Below are positions 36,777-45,537 of a stretch of 64,000 nt of DNA, one piece after another. Source of the stretch: Sulfitobacter sp. GTDB lineage: Bacteria; Pseudomonadota; Alphaproteobacteria; Rhodobacterales; Rhodobacteraceae. Below the pieces are notes generated by a model. It was not told the origin of the DNA. It worked only from the letters and a program-made list of their open reading frames with translations, and ran no database searches. The stretch covers positions 1 through 64,000 of the forward strand of contig JAFMGZ010000016.1 of assembly GCA_017854855.1 (NCBI GenBank). Direction: 5' to 3'. Both the position numbers and the translations under genes were made by a program. How positions within the stretch are numbered: the first letter of the stretch is position 1; every line of letters begins with the position of its first letter.

Positions 36777-37586
36777 ATGCCCCCCAAGATCGATCCCGCC
36801 CGCTTTGTCAATCTGCAGGTAGAGGCGCATGACGACGGGGTGTGGGTTGTGACCCTGAACCGCCCCAGCAAACGCAACGCGCTGGATATCGACACGATTG
36901 AAGAGCTGGTGGACTTTTTCTCTGTAGCGCCACGCGCCGGTGTGCGGGCGGTTGTTCTGGCAGGGTCCGGGGATCATTTCTGCGCCGGGCTTGACCTGAT
37001 CGAACATCATGACCAAGACCGAAGCCCCGCAGATTTCATGCACGTCTGCCTGCGCTGGCATGAGGCGTTCAACAAGATGGAATATGGCGGCGTGCCGATC
37101 ATCGCCGCCTTGCAGGGCGCTGTCGTTGGCGGTGGTCTGGAACTGGCCAGCTCTGCCCATCTCAGGGTGATGGACCAGACAGCATACTTTGCCCTGCCCG
37201 AAGGGCAGCGCGGGCTGTTCACAGGCGGCGGTGCCACCATCCGCGTCACTGATCTGGTCGGCAAATCGCGCATGATCGACATGATGCTGACGGGACGTGT
37301 CTATCAGGGACAGCAAGCCGTTGAGATCGGTCTGGCGCAATATATCGTCGAGGGATCAAGCTATGATGCGGCGCTGGATCTTGCCCGCAAGGCGGCGCAA
37401 AATCTGCCTTTGTCAAACTTTGCGATCTGTTCAGCCGTGAGCCATATGCAAAACATGTCCGCGATGGATGCAGCCTATGCAGAAGCCGTGGTTGCAGGTG
37501 TGGTCAACACCCAGCCAGACGCCCGTGCGCGGCTGGCTGCCTTCGCAGACAAAAGTGCTGCCCGCGTGAGGCCGAACAGCAAATAG
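36777..37586 (+). CDS. Enoyl-CoA hydratase/isomerase family protein
   Basis: 269 aa crotonase-fold enzyme. The oxyanion-hole segments are [19 protein letters not shown] and [22 protein letters not shown], followed by [26 protein letters not shown]. The second catalytic acidic position of classical hydratases is occupied by Glu in LPEGQRG, compatible with hydratase or isomerase activity. AAGGA precedes two adjacent ATGs; 36777, with 7-nt spacing, is preferred to 36774. It is a single-gene unit; substrate not deducible. Confidence 0.88.
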   Translation: MPPKIDPARFVNLQVEAHDDGVWVVTLNRPSKRNALDIDTIEELVDFFSVAPRAGVRAVVLAGSGDHFCAGLDLIEHHDQDRSPADFMHVCLRWHEAFNKMEYGGVPIIAALQGAVVGGGLELASSAHLRVMDQTAYFALPEGQRGLFTGGGATIRVTDLVGKSRMIDMMLTGRVYQGQQAVEIGLAQYIVEGSSYDAALDLARKAAQNLPLSNFAICSAVSHMQNMSAMDAAYAEAVVAGVVNTQPDARARLAAFADKSAARVRPNSK

Positions 37587-37688
37587 GCCCTGACCGGTCG
37601 CCAACAGGCAACTGCTATGCTTGCGCAGAACTGACTGGCCCTAGAAGCAGATCAGCAGGCATCAGAATGTCATTGGCAAGCCCTGCAC

Positions 37689-37729
37689 CCCTTAACGCAG
37701 TGAAGTTATATATCTCAATGCGTTAAGGG
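37689..37729. terminator. 11-bp inverted repeat between convergent genes (bidirectional terminator candidate)
   Basis: Perfect arms CCCTTAACGCA (37689-37699) and TGCGTTAAGGG (37719-37729). The 19-nt centre can add TGA/TCA pairs across one mismatch. It lies between the stop of the enoyl-CoA hydratase gene (37586) and the stop of the small minus-strand gene (37763), where a bidirectional terminator is expected. No T-tract on either strand, so the role is not certain. Confidence 0.5.
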
Positions 37730-37762
37730 ACAGGCGATCTGTCAGGCATTGCCAGAACCGCC

Positions 37763-37960
37763 TTAGACGGGAAAATTGCCCTCATCGAATGGATCAAACT
37801 CACCGTCTTCGGGCCGGTCATCGGCCTGCTGCTCCTCTGGGGGGGCGGGCCTATCCGGCTCGGGGCTTTTGGCTGGCACTATCTTGGGGTCGGCCCCTTC
37901 AGGGCTTGGCACGCCGGTGGGCGGTTTGCTGAACAAAATAGTCGGGGCCTGCGCTGTCAT
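37763..37960 (-). CDS. Small proline- and acid-rich hypothetical protein
   Basis: 65 aa, likely disordered: proline-rich centre (KSPEPDRPAPPEEQQADD) and an acidic aromatic tail (GEFDPFDEGNFPV). AGGA lies 8 nt before ATG 37960, supporting translation. No family recognised. A frame on the opposite strand is also open but has a low-complexity Ser/Gly product and is taken as its shadow. Confidence 0.5.
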   Translation of the reverse strand: MTAQAPTILFSKPPTGVPSPEGADPKIVPAKSPEPDRPAPPEEQQADDRPEDGEFDPFDEGNFPV

Positions 37961-38124
37961 TTGTATGATCCTGTCTTGTTATGTTTGAACGCCCTCAAGA
38001 GCGTTTTCGGAAAACCCTGTGTCAGGTATTTCAAGGAGCGGTTTAACAGCTGCCCGGAACGCCGCATTGACCGCGATCAACGCAATGTCCGTCAGTTAGT
38101 GATACAGGGCATCTGCCGCGATGG

Positions 38125-38448
38125 TCAGCTGTGATCGGCCGTCACCGACAACCTTGCGATCACAGCCTGCAACGCAGGTATGGTCCTTTGCCGTGCCGCC
38201 AGACGCTGGCGCGCTGTTTCCAGCTTCAGATGTGCGACCTCCAAATGGTGCAAGGCGCGCTCGCGGCGCAGATATAGCTGGCGGACAGGCGATCCGGGGT
38301 TCCCGATGGAAAATATCGCGTGGGAATGTGTCGCGGGCAACCAGCGGTTCACCTCCTCCAGGGCCATCTCCCATGCCCGGTCTGCTTCCAGGTAGCGCCG
38401 GTATGTTAAAAGCAGCACGCGCCGCCTTGTGGTAAGTTCAGCATGCAT
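38125..38448 (-). CDS. Small helical hypothetical protein downstream of cbpM
   Basis: 107 aa from ATG 38448, chosen because GGAGG lies 5 nt upstream; in-frame starts at 38460 and 38547 are possible, the last overlapping cbpM. The product is strongly helical and basic, with Arg/Leu-rich stretches (RRRVLLLTYRRYLEADRAWEMALEE; LHHLEVAHLKLETARQRLAARQR) suggesting a coiled coil. Family not recognised. It follows cbpA-cbpM on the same strand after 55 bp and may be co-transcribed. Confidence 0.6.
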   Translation of the reverse strand: MHAELTTRRRVLLLTYRRYLEADRAWEMALEEVNRWLPATHSHAIFSIGNPGSPVRQLYLRRERALHHLEVAHLKLETARQRLAARQRTIPALQAVIARLSVTADHS

Positions 38449-38503
38449 TTCCACCTCCATCACTGTGTCAGACCCGCGAGGGGCGAAACCCGTCTGGGTC
38501 CGC

Positions 38504-38860
38504 CTATGGGTCCGCTGTCGTCCCTGTCTCTGTGTCAAATGTGTCATTCAATGCCGCCGCCATGGCGCGCTTTACCTCTTGGGGCTGCCCGTCGATAAGC
38601 GCCGTCAGCCGCTGCAGGTCCCGCCGGGTCTGATGCAGTCGGTCGATCAAGGTCAGGACCACTGGCAAGGCTTGGGTCGGCAGCGACATATCTTGCCTCA
38701 GATCACACAAAAGGCGGATGCGGGCGATGTCCAACTCGTCAAAGACCGGCCCTGCCGGTCCCTGCGCGGGGCGCACCCACCCCCTGCGGACCCACAACCG
38801 CAGCTCTTTCAGACTGAGCCGCGTGACATGGGCGACAACCGTCTGCTCATCAAAGCTCAT
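38504..38860 (-). CDS. cbpM: Chaperone modulator CbpM
   Basis: 118 aa MerR-like-fold protein that in E. coli binds the J-domain of CbpA and inhibits it. The N-terminal segment RLSLKELRLWVRRGWVRP and the following helix FDELDIARIRLLCDLRQDM are characteristic of the family. ATG 38860 has GGAGG 5 nt upstream and overlaps the cbpA stop in ATGA, so the two are translationally coupled. Confidence 0.88.
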   Translation of the reverse strand: MSFDEQTVVAHVTRLSLKELRLWVRRGWVRPAQGPAGPVFDELDIARIRLLCDLRQDMSLPTQALPVVLTLIDRLHQTRRDLQRLTALIDGQPQEVKRAMAAALNDTFDTETGTTADP

Positions 38861-39792
38861 AGCATCCTCCAAATGTCTTTTCGGGGATCAAATCTGGCGT
38901 GTTCCTGCCACTGCTTTGCCAATTCCTGCATTTTCTCATCCGTCTTGGCAGGCAGAACGATCTTGAGGCGCACGAATTGATCACCCGCGCGCCCCTTGGC
39001 CGCAACGATCCCCTTGCCCTTGAGCCGCAGACGGTGGCCCGATGAGACACCCTTGGGGATCGTCATCGTGACCTTGCCCGATATGGTCGGGACATCAATC
39101 CTGGCCCCCAGCACGGCCTCATCAAAGGAGATCGGCAACTCCATTTCAATATTGTCGCCATCCCGCACAAACAATGGATGCGGGCGGATGCTGACCGAGA
39201 CCAGCGCGGCACCTGCCGGGCCCTTGCCGATGCCGGCCCCGCCCTTGCCCCGCAGCCGCAAGGTCTGACCGTCGCGCAACCCGGGGGGGATCGTGATCTC
39301 CAGCCGCTTTCCATCTGGCATGGTCACGCTGCGTTTGGCACCTCTGGCCGCTTCCAGAAAATCGACATCAAGGTGATAACGCACATCAGAACCCGGCGCA
39401 TCAAAACCCCGGCCCGTTGCACCATCACGCCCGCCCCACTGGCGACCAAAAAGATCCGAGAACAGATCAGAGGGGTCCTGAGCCCCGCCAAACCCCGCGC
39501 CGGGGTCATATCGCCGCCCGGCATCCTGACCCGCATATTGGTGGTAATACTGCCGCTGAGGTTTTTCCTGTCCGCTTGCGTCTATTTCGCCTGCGTCAAA
39601 CCGCTTGCGCGTCTCAACATCGCTCAGCAGGTCATGGGCTGCCGCGACCGCCTGAAATTGGGCCTGTTTGCCTGCATCACCCGGATGCAGGTCCGGGTGC
39701 AACTCCTTGACCAGCCTGCGATAGGCCTTCTTGATCTCATCCTGCGTTGCCGTCTTCTTGACGCCCAGAACCTTGTAGGGATCGTCATTCAT
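38857..39792 (-). CDS. cbpA: DnaJ-family co-chaperone CbpA
   Basis: 311 aa class B J-protein. The J domain occupies about residues 1-70 with the HPD motif at 32-34 (KELHPDLHPG). A Gly/Asp-rich linker follows and then the C-terminal substrate-binding domains (DVRYHLDVDFLEAARGAKRSVTMPDGKRLEITIPPGLRDGQTLRLRG is the start of CTD I). The DnaJ zinc finger is absent, which marks it as CbpA rather than DnaJ. ATG 39792 is used; the upstream in-frame sequence is not J-domain-like. It acts with DnaK on stressed or nucleoid-associated proteins. Confidence 0.92.
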   Translation of the reverse strand: MNDDPYKVLGVKKTATQDEIKKAYRRLVKELHPDLHPGDAGKQAQFQAVAAAHDLLSDVETRKRFDAGEIDASGQEKPQRQYYHQYAGQDAGRRYDPGAGFGGAQDPSDLFSDLFGRQWGGRDGATGRGFDAPGSDVRYHLDVDFLEAARGAKRSVTMPDGKRLEITIPPGLRDGQTLRLRGKGGAGIGKGPAGAALVSVSIRPHPLFVRDGDNIEMELPISFDEAVLGARIDVPTISGKVTMTIPKGVSSGHRLRLKGKGIVAAKGRAGDQFVRLKIVLPAKTDEKMQELAKQWQEHARFDPRKDIWRML

Positions 39793-39853
39793 GAAACAGG
39801 TCCTTCCAATGGCCCTCTGTCGCCCCATCATGCGGGGCCGGGGGCTGCCAACC

Positions 39854-40288
39854 TCAGGCTCGGCTCAGCGCCGTGGCCCAATCCGTGATTTGTGCCGCCT
39901 GCATGACGCCGGTTTGGCGCTGTGCCTCTTTGCCGTTCCGAAAGCCGATCAGCAAAGGGATACCGCGGATTGCATATTGTGCGCTGGCTTTGGGATGGGC
40001 CTCTGTGTCCAGCTTGGCAAAACGCGCCTTGCCCTTTGACGCCAGCGCCGCCTTTGAAAATTCAGGGGCCATCATGCGGCATGGCCCGCACCAGGCCGCC
40101 CAAAAGTCCACAATCAGTGGAATTTCATCAACCCGCGCGGCCTTTTCAAGCACATCAAGCGATATGTCCACCGGCTTATCCGGCACCAAAGCAGCCCCGC
40201 AGGTGCCGCATTTCGCACCCTTTCCCAGCCGGTCCCCGGGCAAGCGGTTGCCCTGACCACAGGCCAGACAGACTAATTTGACGTTCAT
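39854..40288 (-). CDS. trxC: Thioredoxin 2 (TrxC) with N-terminal zinc site
   Basis: 144 aa. The N-terminal extension has two CxxC pairs (CLACGQ and CGTCG), the zinc site specific for thioredoxin 2. The thioredoxin fold contains the redox motif in DFWAAWCGPCRMMAPEF and the cis-proline segment IRGIPLLIGF. ATG 40288 is preceded by GGAG. It lies 61 bp downstream of nothing on its own strand and is followed by cbpA's upstream region? In order of transcription it precedes cbpA by 61 bp, so a shared stress-related unit trxC-cbpA-cbpM is possible. Confidence 0.92.
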   Translation of the reverse strand: MNVKLVCLACGQGNRLPGDRLGKGAKCGTCGAALVPDKPVDISLDVLEKAARVDEIPLIVDFWAAWCGPCRMMAPEFSKAALASKGKARFAKLDTEAHPKASAQYAIRGIPLLIGFRNGKEAQRQTGVMQAAQITDWATALSRA

Positions 40289-40507
40289 TCGATACTCCAC
40301 TTCACCGGTCTGGTTGCAGCCTATCGCAGCCGACACAAAGTTTCCTTGCGCTGGATCAATTCCCCCAAATGCCCGCAGCATCCGGCCCTTTGTCGCGGCC
40401 TGCCACAGCGCAAATGCAGGCACATAAATCACTGGCTCCGGCGGCCGGTTCATGCAAGTCTTTTTCAGCGGAATGCCAAGGATATCCTGGCAAGAATTGG
40501 GGGCGAA

Positions 40508-41284
40508 ATGGATCTTGGGTTAAATGGGAAAACGGTTCTGGTGACAGGGGGTTCCAGAGGCATCGGGTTGGAAGCAGCGCTGGCGTTCGCCCGCGAAGGG
40601 GCGCGGCCTATTCTGGCGTCGCGGGATGCTGCATCTTTGGCGCAGGCGGCGCTGGCTGTCCAAGAGATAACCGGTACCGACTGCGCGGTTTTCGCGGGCG
40701 ATCTGGGGCAGGATCAGGCACGACAGGATCTGGCCGCAGCCTTTCCAGACATCGACATTCTGGTGAACAACGCGGGGGCAATCCCCGGGGGCGGCATCGC
40801 TGACATCTCCATGCAGCGTTGGCAGGAGGCATGGGCGCTCAAGGTATTTGGCTATATCCATCTCAGCCAGCTTTACGTGGCAAAAATGAAAGAGCGCGGG
40901 TCCGGCATCATCGTGAACATCATCGGCATGGGCGGACGCGCTGTGCGCCCTGACTATATTTGCGGGGCGGCGGGCAATGCGGCATTGATCGGCTTTACCA
41001 ATGCGCTTGGTGCCGAAACACCAGCCTATGGCGTCAGGGTCTTTGGGATAAATCCATCCCCCACCCTGACCGACCGGGTCGTTGGGCTCTACAAATCCCG
41101 CGCGGTTTCGAAATTCGGCGACGAAAGCCGGTGGAAAGAATTGCTGGACGAAAGCAAGATGCCCTTTGGCCGTCTCAAGACGCCTCAGGAGGTCGGCGCA
41201 TTGACTGCTATGCTTTGTGCCCCCCAGGTGACCTATCTGTCAGGGACAGTCATCGACATGGATGGCGGCGGGCAGTGGAAATAG
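40508..41284 (+). CDS. SDR-family protein lacking the canonical catalytic lysine
   Basis: 258 aa Rossmann-fold short-chain dehydrogenase/reductase-like protein. The cofactor motif TGGSRGIG (residues 13-20), NNAG (87-90) and the C-terminal GGGQ-type end are normal. At the active site, Tyr150 is kept but the position four residues later is Ala154 (YICGA) instead of Lys, and the usual Ser in the NISS-like segment reads NIIG. Such a protein would need a different proton relay or may be non-catalytic. ATG 40508 follows a GGGGGCG site. Divergent from trxC. Function unknown. Confidence 0.85.
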   Translation: MDLGLNGKTVLVTGGSRGIGLEAALAFAREGARPILASRDAASLAQAALAVQEITGTDCAVFAGDLGQDQARQDLAAAFPDIDILVNNAGAIPGGGIADISMQRWQEAWALKVFGYIHLSQLYVAKMKERGSGIIVNIIGMGGRAVRPDYICGAAGNAALIGFTNALGAETPAYGVRVFGINPSPTLTDRVVGLYKSRAVSKFGDESRWKELLDESKMPFGRLKTPQEVGALTAMLCAPQVTYLSGTVIDMDGGGQWK

Positions 41285-41294
41285 CGCGCCTTTT

Positions 41295-41322
41295 GCCGGG
41301 TCGGGGGCACCCCGGGCCCGGC
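41295..41322. terminator. GC-rich hairpin between convergent genes
   Basis: GCCGGG / CCCGGC outer stem with an inner CGGGG / CCCCG stem and a 3-nt loop, between the SDR stop (41284) and the patatin stop (41325). TTTT precedes it on the plus strand, that is AAAA follows on the minus strand, so no proper T-tract exists. A bidirectional, possibly Rho-assisted terminator is the likeliest role. Confidence 0.45.
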
Positions 41323-41324
41323 GA

Positions 41325-42467
41325 TTAGCCCGCTTGCAAAAACGCCGCAATCTCATCGCCGCGCGCCAGGGTGTCGGCATGACCCATGTCGATCAGCGCG
41401 CTGATATAGTCGGGTTCAAACATCAGGTAGCTTGCGATGCGGCCGTCGCCGTTCAATATCCCGATGCTGCGCATCAGCACCTTGAGTGACCACGGAAGAT
41501 AGCCTGCATTGTCCTGCGCAACATTCCTGACATCCAACGAAGGTCTGAGCAGCACAGTGTCAATTGGGCGCAAGCCGTTGCTTTGCTGCGCCTTTGCATC
41601 CAGCAAGGAAACCGTCTGGTTGATACGCGTCAGCCGTTCGTGATCTGCCTCAAGGCTGTCGTTGAACAGAATATCCAGCGCATGACCAGCGATTTCCCCG
41701 ATGCTGGGGCTTTGCTGGCCATCGCCACCTCTGGCAGGTCCGGGCGTGTCGTCGCGCGTGGAAATGACCAAGATGCGGTCGGCCCCCAGATGGATTGCAG
41801 GCGACAGCGGCGATGTCAGCCGCAGTGATCCATCGCCAAAATAGCTGTCTGACAGCCGCACAGGCGCAAAGGCAAAAGGCAGCGCTGCCGAGGCCAGCAC
41901 ATGATCCGGTGTCAGCACCACCCGTTCGCCCCTGCGGCGGGCACGGTTCCAGTCCGATATCGCGTCATGGCCTTCATAAAACGTGACCGCATCCCCCTGC
42001 CGGTAGCTGGATGCGGTGATGCTCAATGCGTGCAATGCACCGGTCTTGATGGCATGACGCAGGTGATCTTGGTTGAATTCCCTTTGCAGCAGGGCACGCA
42101 AGGGTGCGTAGTCCAGCAATCCACCGGTGGTCGCAAACCCAAATCGGGCCGCGACAGGTGTCATCGCCCAGCGCATCGCGGTGCCCAACAAGGGCAAGGC
42201 GCGGGTATCAAAGATCGCGCTGGTATCCAGCCCGCGCCAAAGCGCCTCAAGATGTTTTGCGCCGGCTTGGAAGTCATGCGTTGAAACAGCCAGTGCCGCC
42301 GCGTTGATCGCCCCCACAGAGGCACCGCAGACGATCTGGAAGGGTGATTGCCTTTGCCCTGTGATCTCGGCCAAGGCCTTGATCACACCAACATGATAGG
42401 CCCCGCGTGCCCCGCCGCCCTGCAACACGAGCGCTGTTTTACTGACCGACGTCTCTGAACCCGACAT
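41325..42467 (-). CDS. Patatin-like phospholipase
   Basis: 380 aa lipid acyl hydrolase. Residues visible: glycine-rich oxyanion loop GGGARGAYHVGV (about 17-28), nucleophile Ser in CGASVGAIN (GxSxG) and catalytic Asp in YFGDGSLR (DGS). No signal peptide or membrane helix, so probably cytoplasmic and membrane-associated. It starts divergently from nothing nearby; about 210 bp separate it from the upstream carboxyltransferase stop. Bacterial relatives hydrolyse phospholipids or other acyl esters. Confidence 0.9.
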   Translation of the reverse strand: MSGSETSVSKTALVLQGGGARGAYHVGVIKALAEITGQRQSPFQIVCGASVGAINAAALAVSTHDFQAGAKHLEALWRGLDTSAIFDTRALPLLGTAMRWAMTPVAARFGFATTGGLLDYAPLRALLQREFNQDHLRHAIKTGALHALSITASSYRQGDAVTFYEGHDAISDWNRARRRGERVVLTPDHVLASAALPFAFAPVRLSDSYFGDGSLRLTSPLSPAIHLGADRILVISTRDDTPGPARGGDGQQSPSIGEIAGHALDILFNDSLEADHERLTRINQTVSLLDAKAQQSNGLRPIDTVLLRPSLDVRNVAQDNAGYLPWSLKVLMRSIGILNGDGRIASYLMFEPDYISALIDMGHADTLARGDEIAAFLQAG

Positions 42468-42680
42468 TCAACAATGACCTTTGTCACCTTCGCATCATCC
42501 GATCACGCCCGGCCCTATGCATCCAGCCAAAGATGAAATGATACTTTCTGCTCTCTTCATCGTGACAAGAAAAAGGACCGACCCGTCAAGTGAATTTGGC
42601 ACGCAAAGCACGCGATTTGCAGGCCCTTCATAGCGGCGGAGTGCCCCGGGGACGCGCACAAGGCTTGCTGCGCCCCCTTT

Positions 42681-44450
42681 CTAGCATGCGTCTGGATATC
42701 GGCCAGAGGGCCGGCCCGGTCCTGCCGCGTCAAAGACGCGGTCTAGCACCTTGCGGGTATCTGCGGGATCTATGACCGCGTCGAATTCCAGAAAACTCGC
42801 CGCATTGAGCGCTTTGCCCCGCGCCAGCAAGTCGTCAACCAGACGCTCGAATTCGGCCTGCCAGGCGACGGGGTCGCTGATCCCGGCCAGGTGATCCCGG
42901 TGGCCCAATCGCACCGCCCCTTCGATGCCCATCGCGCCGATTTCGCCGGTGGGCCAGGCCGCGCAGAAATTCGGCCGATCAAAGCCGCCGCCCGCCATGG
43001 CCATCGCGCCCAAACCGTAGCCTTTGCGCAGAATGATCGTCGCCATCGGCTGCTGGAAATGCGCGCCCGCAAGAAACAGGCGCGAGACATGCGCGACCTG
43101 ACCGGTTTCTTCGACCTGCGGGCCCACCATGAAGCCCGGCGTGTCGCACAGCGTCAGAACCGGCAGCCCCCAGGCATCGCATAGCTGCAAGAACCGCGCG
43201 CCTTTGTCTGCCGCTTCGGCATCGATTGCACCGCCCAGATGCAGCGGATTATTGGCCACAAGCCCGATCGCGCGGCCGTTCAGACGCATGAAACCGGTGA
43301 TCATACCGGTCCCGAACCCCTGTCGCAGCTCAGTGAATGATCCGGGGTCAACCAGCGCCTCGATCACGACGCGCATGTCATAGGCGCGGGTGCGATCTGC
43401 GGGAATGATCCTGCGCAGCGCGTCATCGTCCTGCGCCACGCGCGCGCCCGCAGCGGTCAGGGACAAAAGCGTTTTCGCCGCAGCCACCGCAGCTGCCTCA
43501 TCCTCGGCCAACAGATCAATAACCCCGGTTTTCGTTTGCACCGCCGAGGGGCCGATCTGGGTGGCGCGCACCACCCCCAGACCGCCCCCTTCAATCATGG
43601 CAGGGCCGCCCATCCCGATCCAACTGTCCTGGGTAGCGATGCGCAGATCACAAACGCCGAACAATGCGGCATTCCCGGCAAAGCAATAGCCCGCCGCAAT
43701 GCCGATCTTTGGCCCCTTATGCGTTGCGAAATGCCTGAAAGACGTAATGTTCAGCCCGGCGGCCATCAAATGCACGGCATCGTAGTCATTGGGCCTGCCA
43801 CCGCCACCTTCGGCAAAAAGCACGATAGGCAGATTGTCACGCCCGGCCACGTCGATCAGACGGTCCATCTTGTGATGATGATGATACCCTTGGGTGCCCG
43901 CCAGCACCATGTAGTCAACCGCCATCACCGCAACTGGGCGGCCGCTGACCGTCCCGATGCCGCAAATGATACCATCGCCCTGGGTCTGCGCCTGCAGGTC
44001 CTGCAGGTCACGCTGGGACCTTTGTGCGGCAACTGCCAATGCCCCGTATTCGACGAAACTGCCGGGATCGAAGAGATCCGCAATATTTTCGCGGGCGGTG
44101 CGAAACCCTTTGGCATGACGTTTGCGCACCGCTTCGGGCCGCGCGGTATCGTCCAGCAGGGCCATACGGTCTGCAAAGTCCTGCAATTCAGGTCGTGCCT
44201 GACTTTGCTGTTCCACAGGCGCGGTCTTTACCTCTGCAGGGGCAAATGTGATCAAGGGTTCTCCGCCGTGCAGCTCGTCACCCGCGGCTACATGGATCTG
44301 GTTGATCACACCGCTTTGAGGGGCACAGATGTCATGGTGCATCTTCATCAGCTCGGTGGTCAGCAGCACCGCCCCCTGCGGGACTTCGGCCCCCGGCGCG
44401 ACGTGGATTTGTGCAACAATCGCGGCTGTCTGTGCTTTGATAACGATCAC
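42681..44450 (-). CDS. Biotinyl-domain / carboxyltransferase fusion protein
   Basis: 589 aa. The first 70 residues form a biotinyl (BCCP-like) domain with ELMKMHHDI, the acceptor being Lys36. After a short linker comes a full PccB-type acyl-CoA carboxyltransferase (about 95-575), with GVCDLRIATQDSWIGMGGPAMIEGGG, FGTGMITGFMRLNGRAIGLVANNP and DTPGFMVGPQVEETGQVAH. No biotin carboxylase domain or gene is in the operon, so carboxylase activity would need one from elsewhere, or the protein may act as a transcarboxylase or decarboxylase component. It is the last gene of the five-gene unit headed by an acyl-CoA synthetase, which suggests an acyl-CoA substrate. Confidence 0.88.
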   Translation of the reverse strand: MIVIKAQTAAIVAQIHVAPGAEVPQGAVLLTTELMKMHHDICAPQSGVINQIHVAAGDELHGGEPLITFAPAEVKTAPVEQQSQARPELQDFADRMALLDDTARPEAVRKRHAKGFRTARENIADLFDPGSFVEYGALAVAAQRSQRDLQDLQAQTQGDGIICGIGTVSGRPVAVMAVDYMVLAGTQGYHHHHKMDRLIDVAGRDNLPIVLFAEGGGGRPNDYDAVHLMAAGLNITSFRHFATHKGPKIGIAAGYCFAGNAALFGVCDLRIATQDSWIGMGGPAMIEGGGLGVVRATQIGPSAVQTKTGVIDLLAEDEAAAVAAAKTLLSLTAAGARVAQDDDALRRIIPADRTRAYDMRVVIEALVDPGSFTELRQGFGTGMITGFMRLNGRAIGLVANNPLHLGGAIDAEAADKGARFLQLCDAWGLPVLTLCDTPGFMVGPQVEETGQVAHVSRLFLAGAHFQQPMATIILRKGYGLGAMAMAGGGFDRPNFCAAWPTGEIGAMGIEGAVRLGHRDHLAGISDPVAWQAEFERLVDDLLARGKALNAASFLEFDAVIDPADTRKVLDRVFDAAGPGRPSGRYPDAC

Positions 44451-44480
44451 GTAATACCCTTCCTGGGGTTGATCCGATCA

Positions 44481-44507
44481 GAGGGACAGGACGATATCCC
44501 TGCCCTC
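44481..44507 (-). other. Intercistronic hairpin
   Basis: GAGGG and CAGG pair with CCTG and CCCTC across one bulged A, with an 8-nt loop (9 bp in all). It lies between the Gfo/Idh/MocA gene and the carboxyltransferase gene of one operon. It may be an mRNA processing or stability element; no T-tract follows. Confidence 0.4.
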
Positions 44508-44516
44508 GCCTCGCGG

Positions 44517-45479
44517 CTAGCGTTTGCCTGCCAAGATACCCTCCACCAGAACCTGCACCCGCAACGCCTCTTCCAGCGTGGCCAGACGGTTCGGCTTGCC
44601 TGCGACAAGCAGCGAAAGGTCATCCAGTTGCGCCTTGAGGCTGACAGACCGGGGGTCTTTGTATTCCGAATGCACGGGTTCAAACGGACCGCCCGAAGAG
44701 GCGGCATCGCGGTAGAACTCTGAAATTCGCCGACTCATGTCAGAGCCCTTGATGGTAAGTTCCTGCCGGTCGGGCTGTGCGCCGCCAACACTGCCCATGA
44801 TTGTCACGGGCATGCCCGAGGCAGAGATAAGCCGTGCAGCAACATGGGTTTCACATAGATCTTCCTGGGCCGGATAATCTGCTTGAGCCCAGACCAATTC
44901 AAGCGGCCCCAGGATCCGTTCGGAAAAGAACAGAAAATGCGAGATCACCTCGCGCGTCATGCCGCCTTCGGCACGAAAGCGCAGCCAATCTGCGGCCTTT
45001 TGCCATTCTCGTGGCCAGTTTGCATAGGTCACCATGATATCGGCCCCCATCAGGTTCCCCAACTGCCCCGAACGTGCGGCGGCGGTCACTTCGGTCAGGG
45101 CGGCCCCTGCGGCCTGGGTAAAGTTCACGGCAGCCGGGACCCCGGATGCAGCAATCGCTTTGACCAACTCGCGGCTTTCTTCGATGTCGACCCCAAGGGG
45201 TTTTTCGAGAAAGACCGCCTTGCCCGCTTGTGCCGCCAGCAAAGCATAGGCTTTGCGCGGCACCGGTGGACAGGCCAGGTAGATAAGATCTGCCGCCGCA
45301 ATGGCGTCCTGTGCGCTGTCCGCGACCCTTGCCTGCGGGGCAAGAGCCTGTGCCATCTGGCAGGACGCAGAATCCGGATCCCAGATGGCAGTGACCTCAT
45401 AGTCGGGGTGCAGCGTCATATGTTCCAACATGCGCCGCCCCATGATCCCTAAACCGACGATTGCTGTGCGGATGACCAT
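44517..45479 (-). CDS. Gfo/Idh/MocA-family oxidoreductase
   Basis: 320 aa NAD(P)-dependent oxidoreductase. The N-terminal Rossmann fold starts IRTAIVGLGIMGRRMLEHM, the EKPLG motif (FLEKPLGVD) holds the conserved Lys, and the C-terminal domain has RAEGGMTREVISHFLFF in place of the common GGxxxDxGxH catalytic region. AGGAG lies 6 nt before ATG 45479. Family members oxidise sugars, inositols or related polyols. Fourth gene of the five-gene operon, 58 bp after the ThDP enzyme gene. Confidence 0.88.
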   Translation of the reverse strand: MVIRTAIVGLGIMGRRMLEHMTLHPDYEVTAIWDPDSASCQMAQALAPQARVADSAQDAIAAADLIYLACPPVPRKAYALLAAQAGKAVFLEKPLGVDIEESRELVKAIAASGVPAAVNFTQAAGAALTEVTAAARSGQLGNLMGADIMVTYANWPREWQKAADWLRFRAEGGMTREVISHFLFFSERILGPLELVWAQADYPAQEDLCETHVAARLISASGMPVTIMGSVGGAQPDRQELTIKGSDMSRRISEFYRDAASSGGPFEPVHSEYKDPRSVSLKAQLDDLSLLVAGKPNRLATLEEALRVQVLVEGILAGKR

Positions 45480-45537
45480 TGGTGTTCTCCTGATTTCGAA
45501 TTGTTGTGCCGACCTGGGCCGGCGTGATGCAAAAGGC

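Noticed and set aside
37776-37988. Plus-strand 70-aa open frame opposite the small minus-strand gene
   Set aside because: Low-complexity Ser/Gly product and no ribosome-binding site; the minus-strand frame has AGGA at good spacing.
42590-42775. Small plus-strand open frame
   Set aside because: Overlaps the 3' end of the carboxyltransferase gene, has no ribosome-binding site and a composition typical of an antisense shadow.
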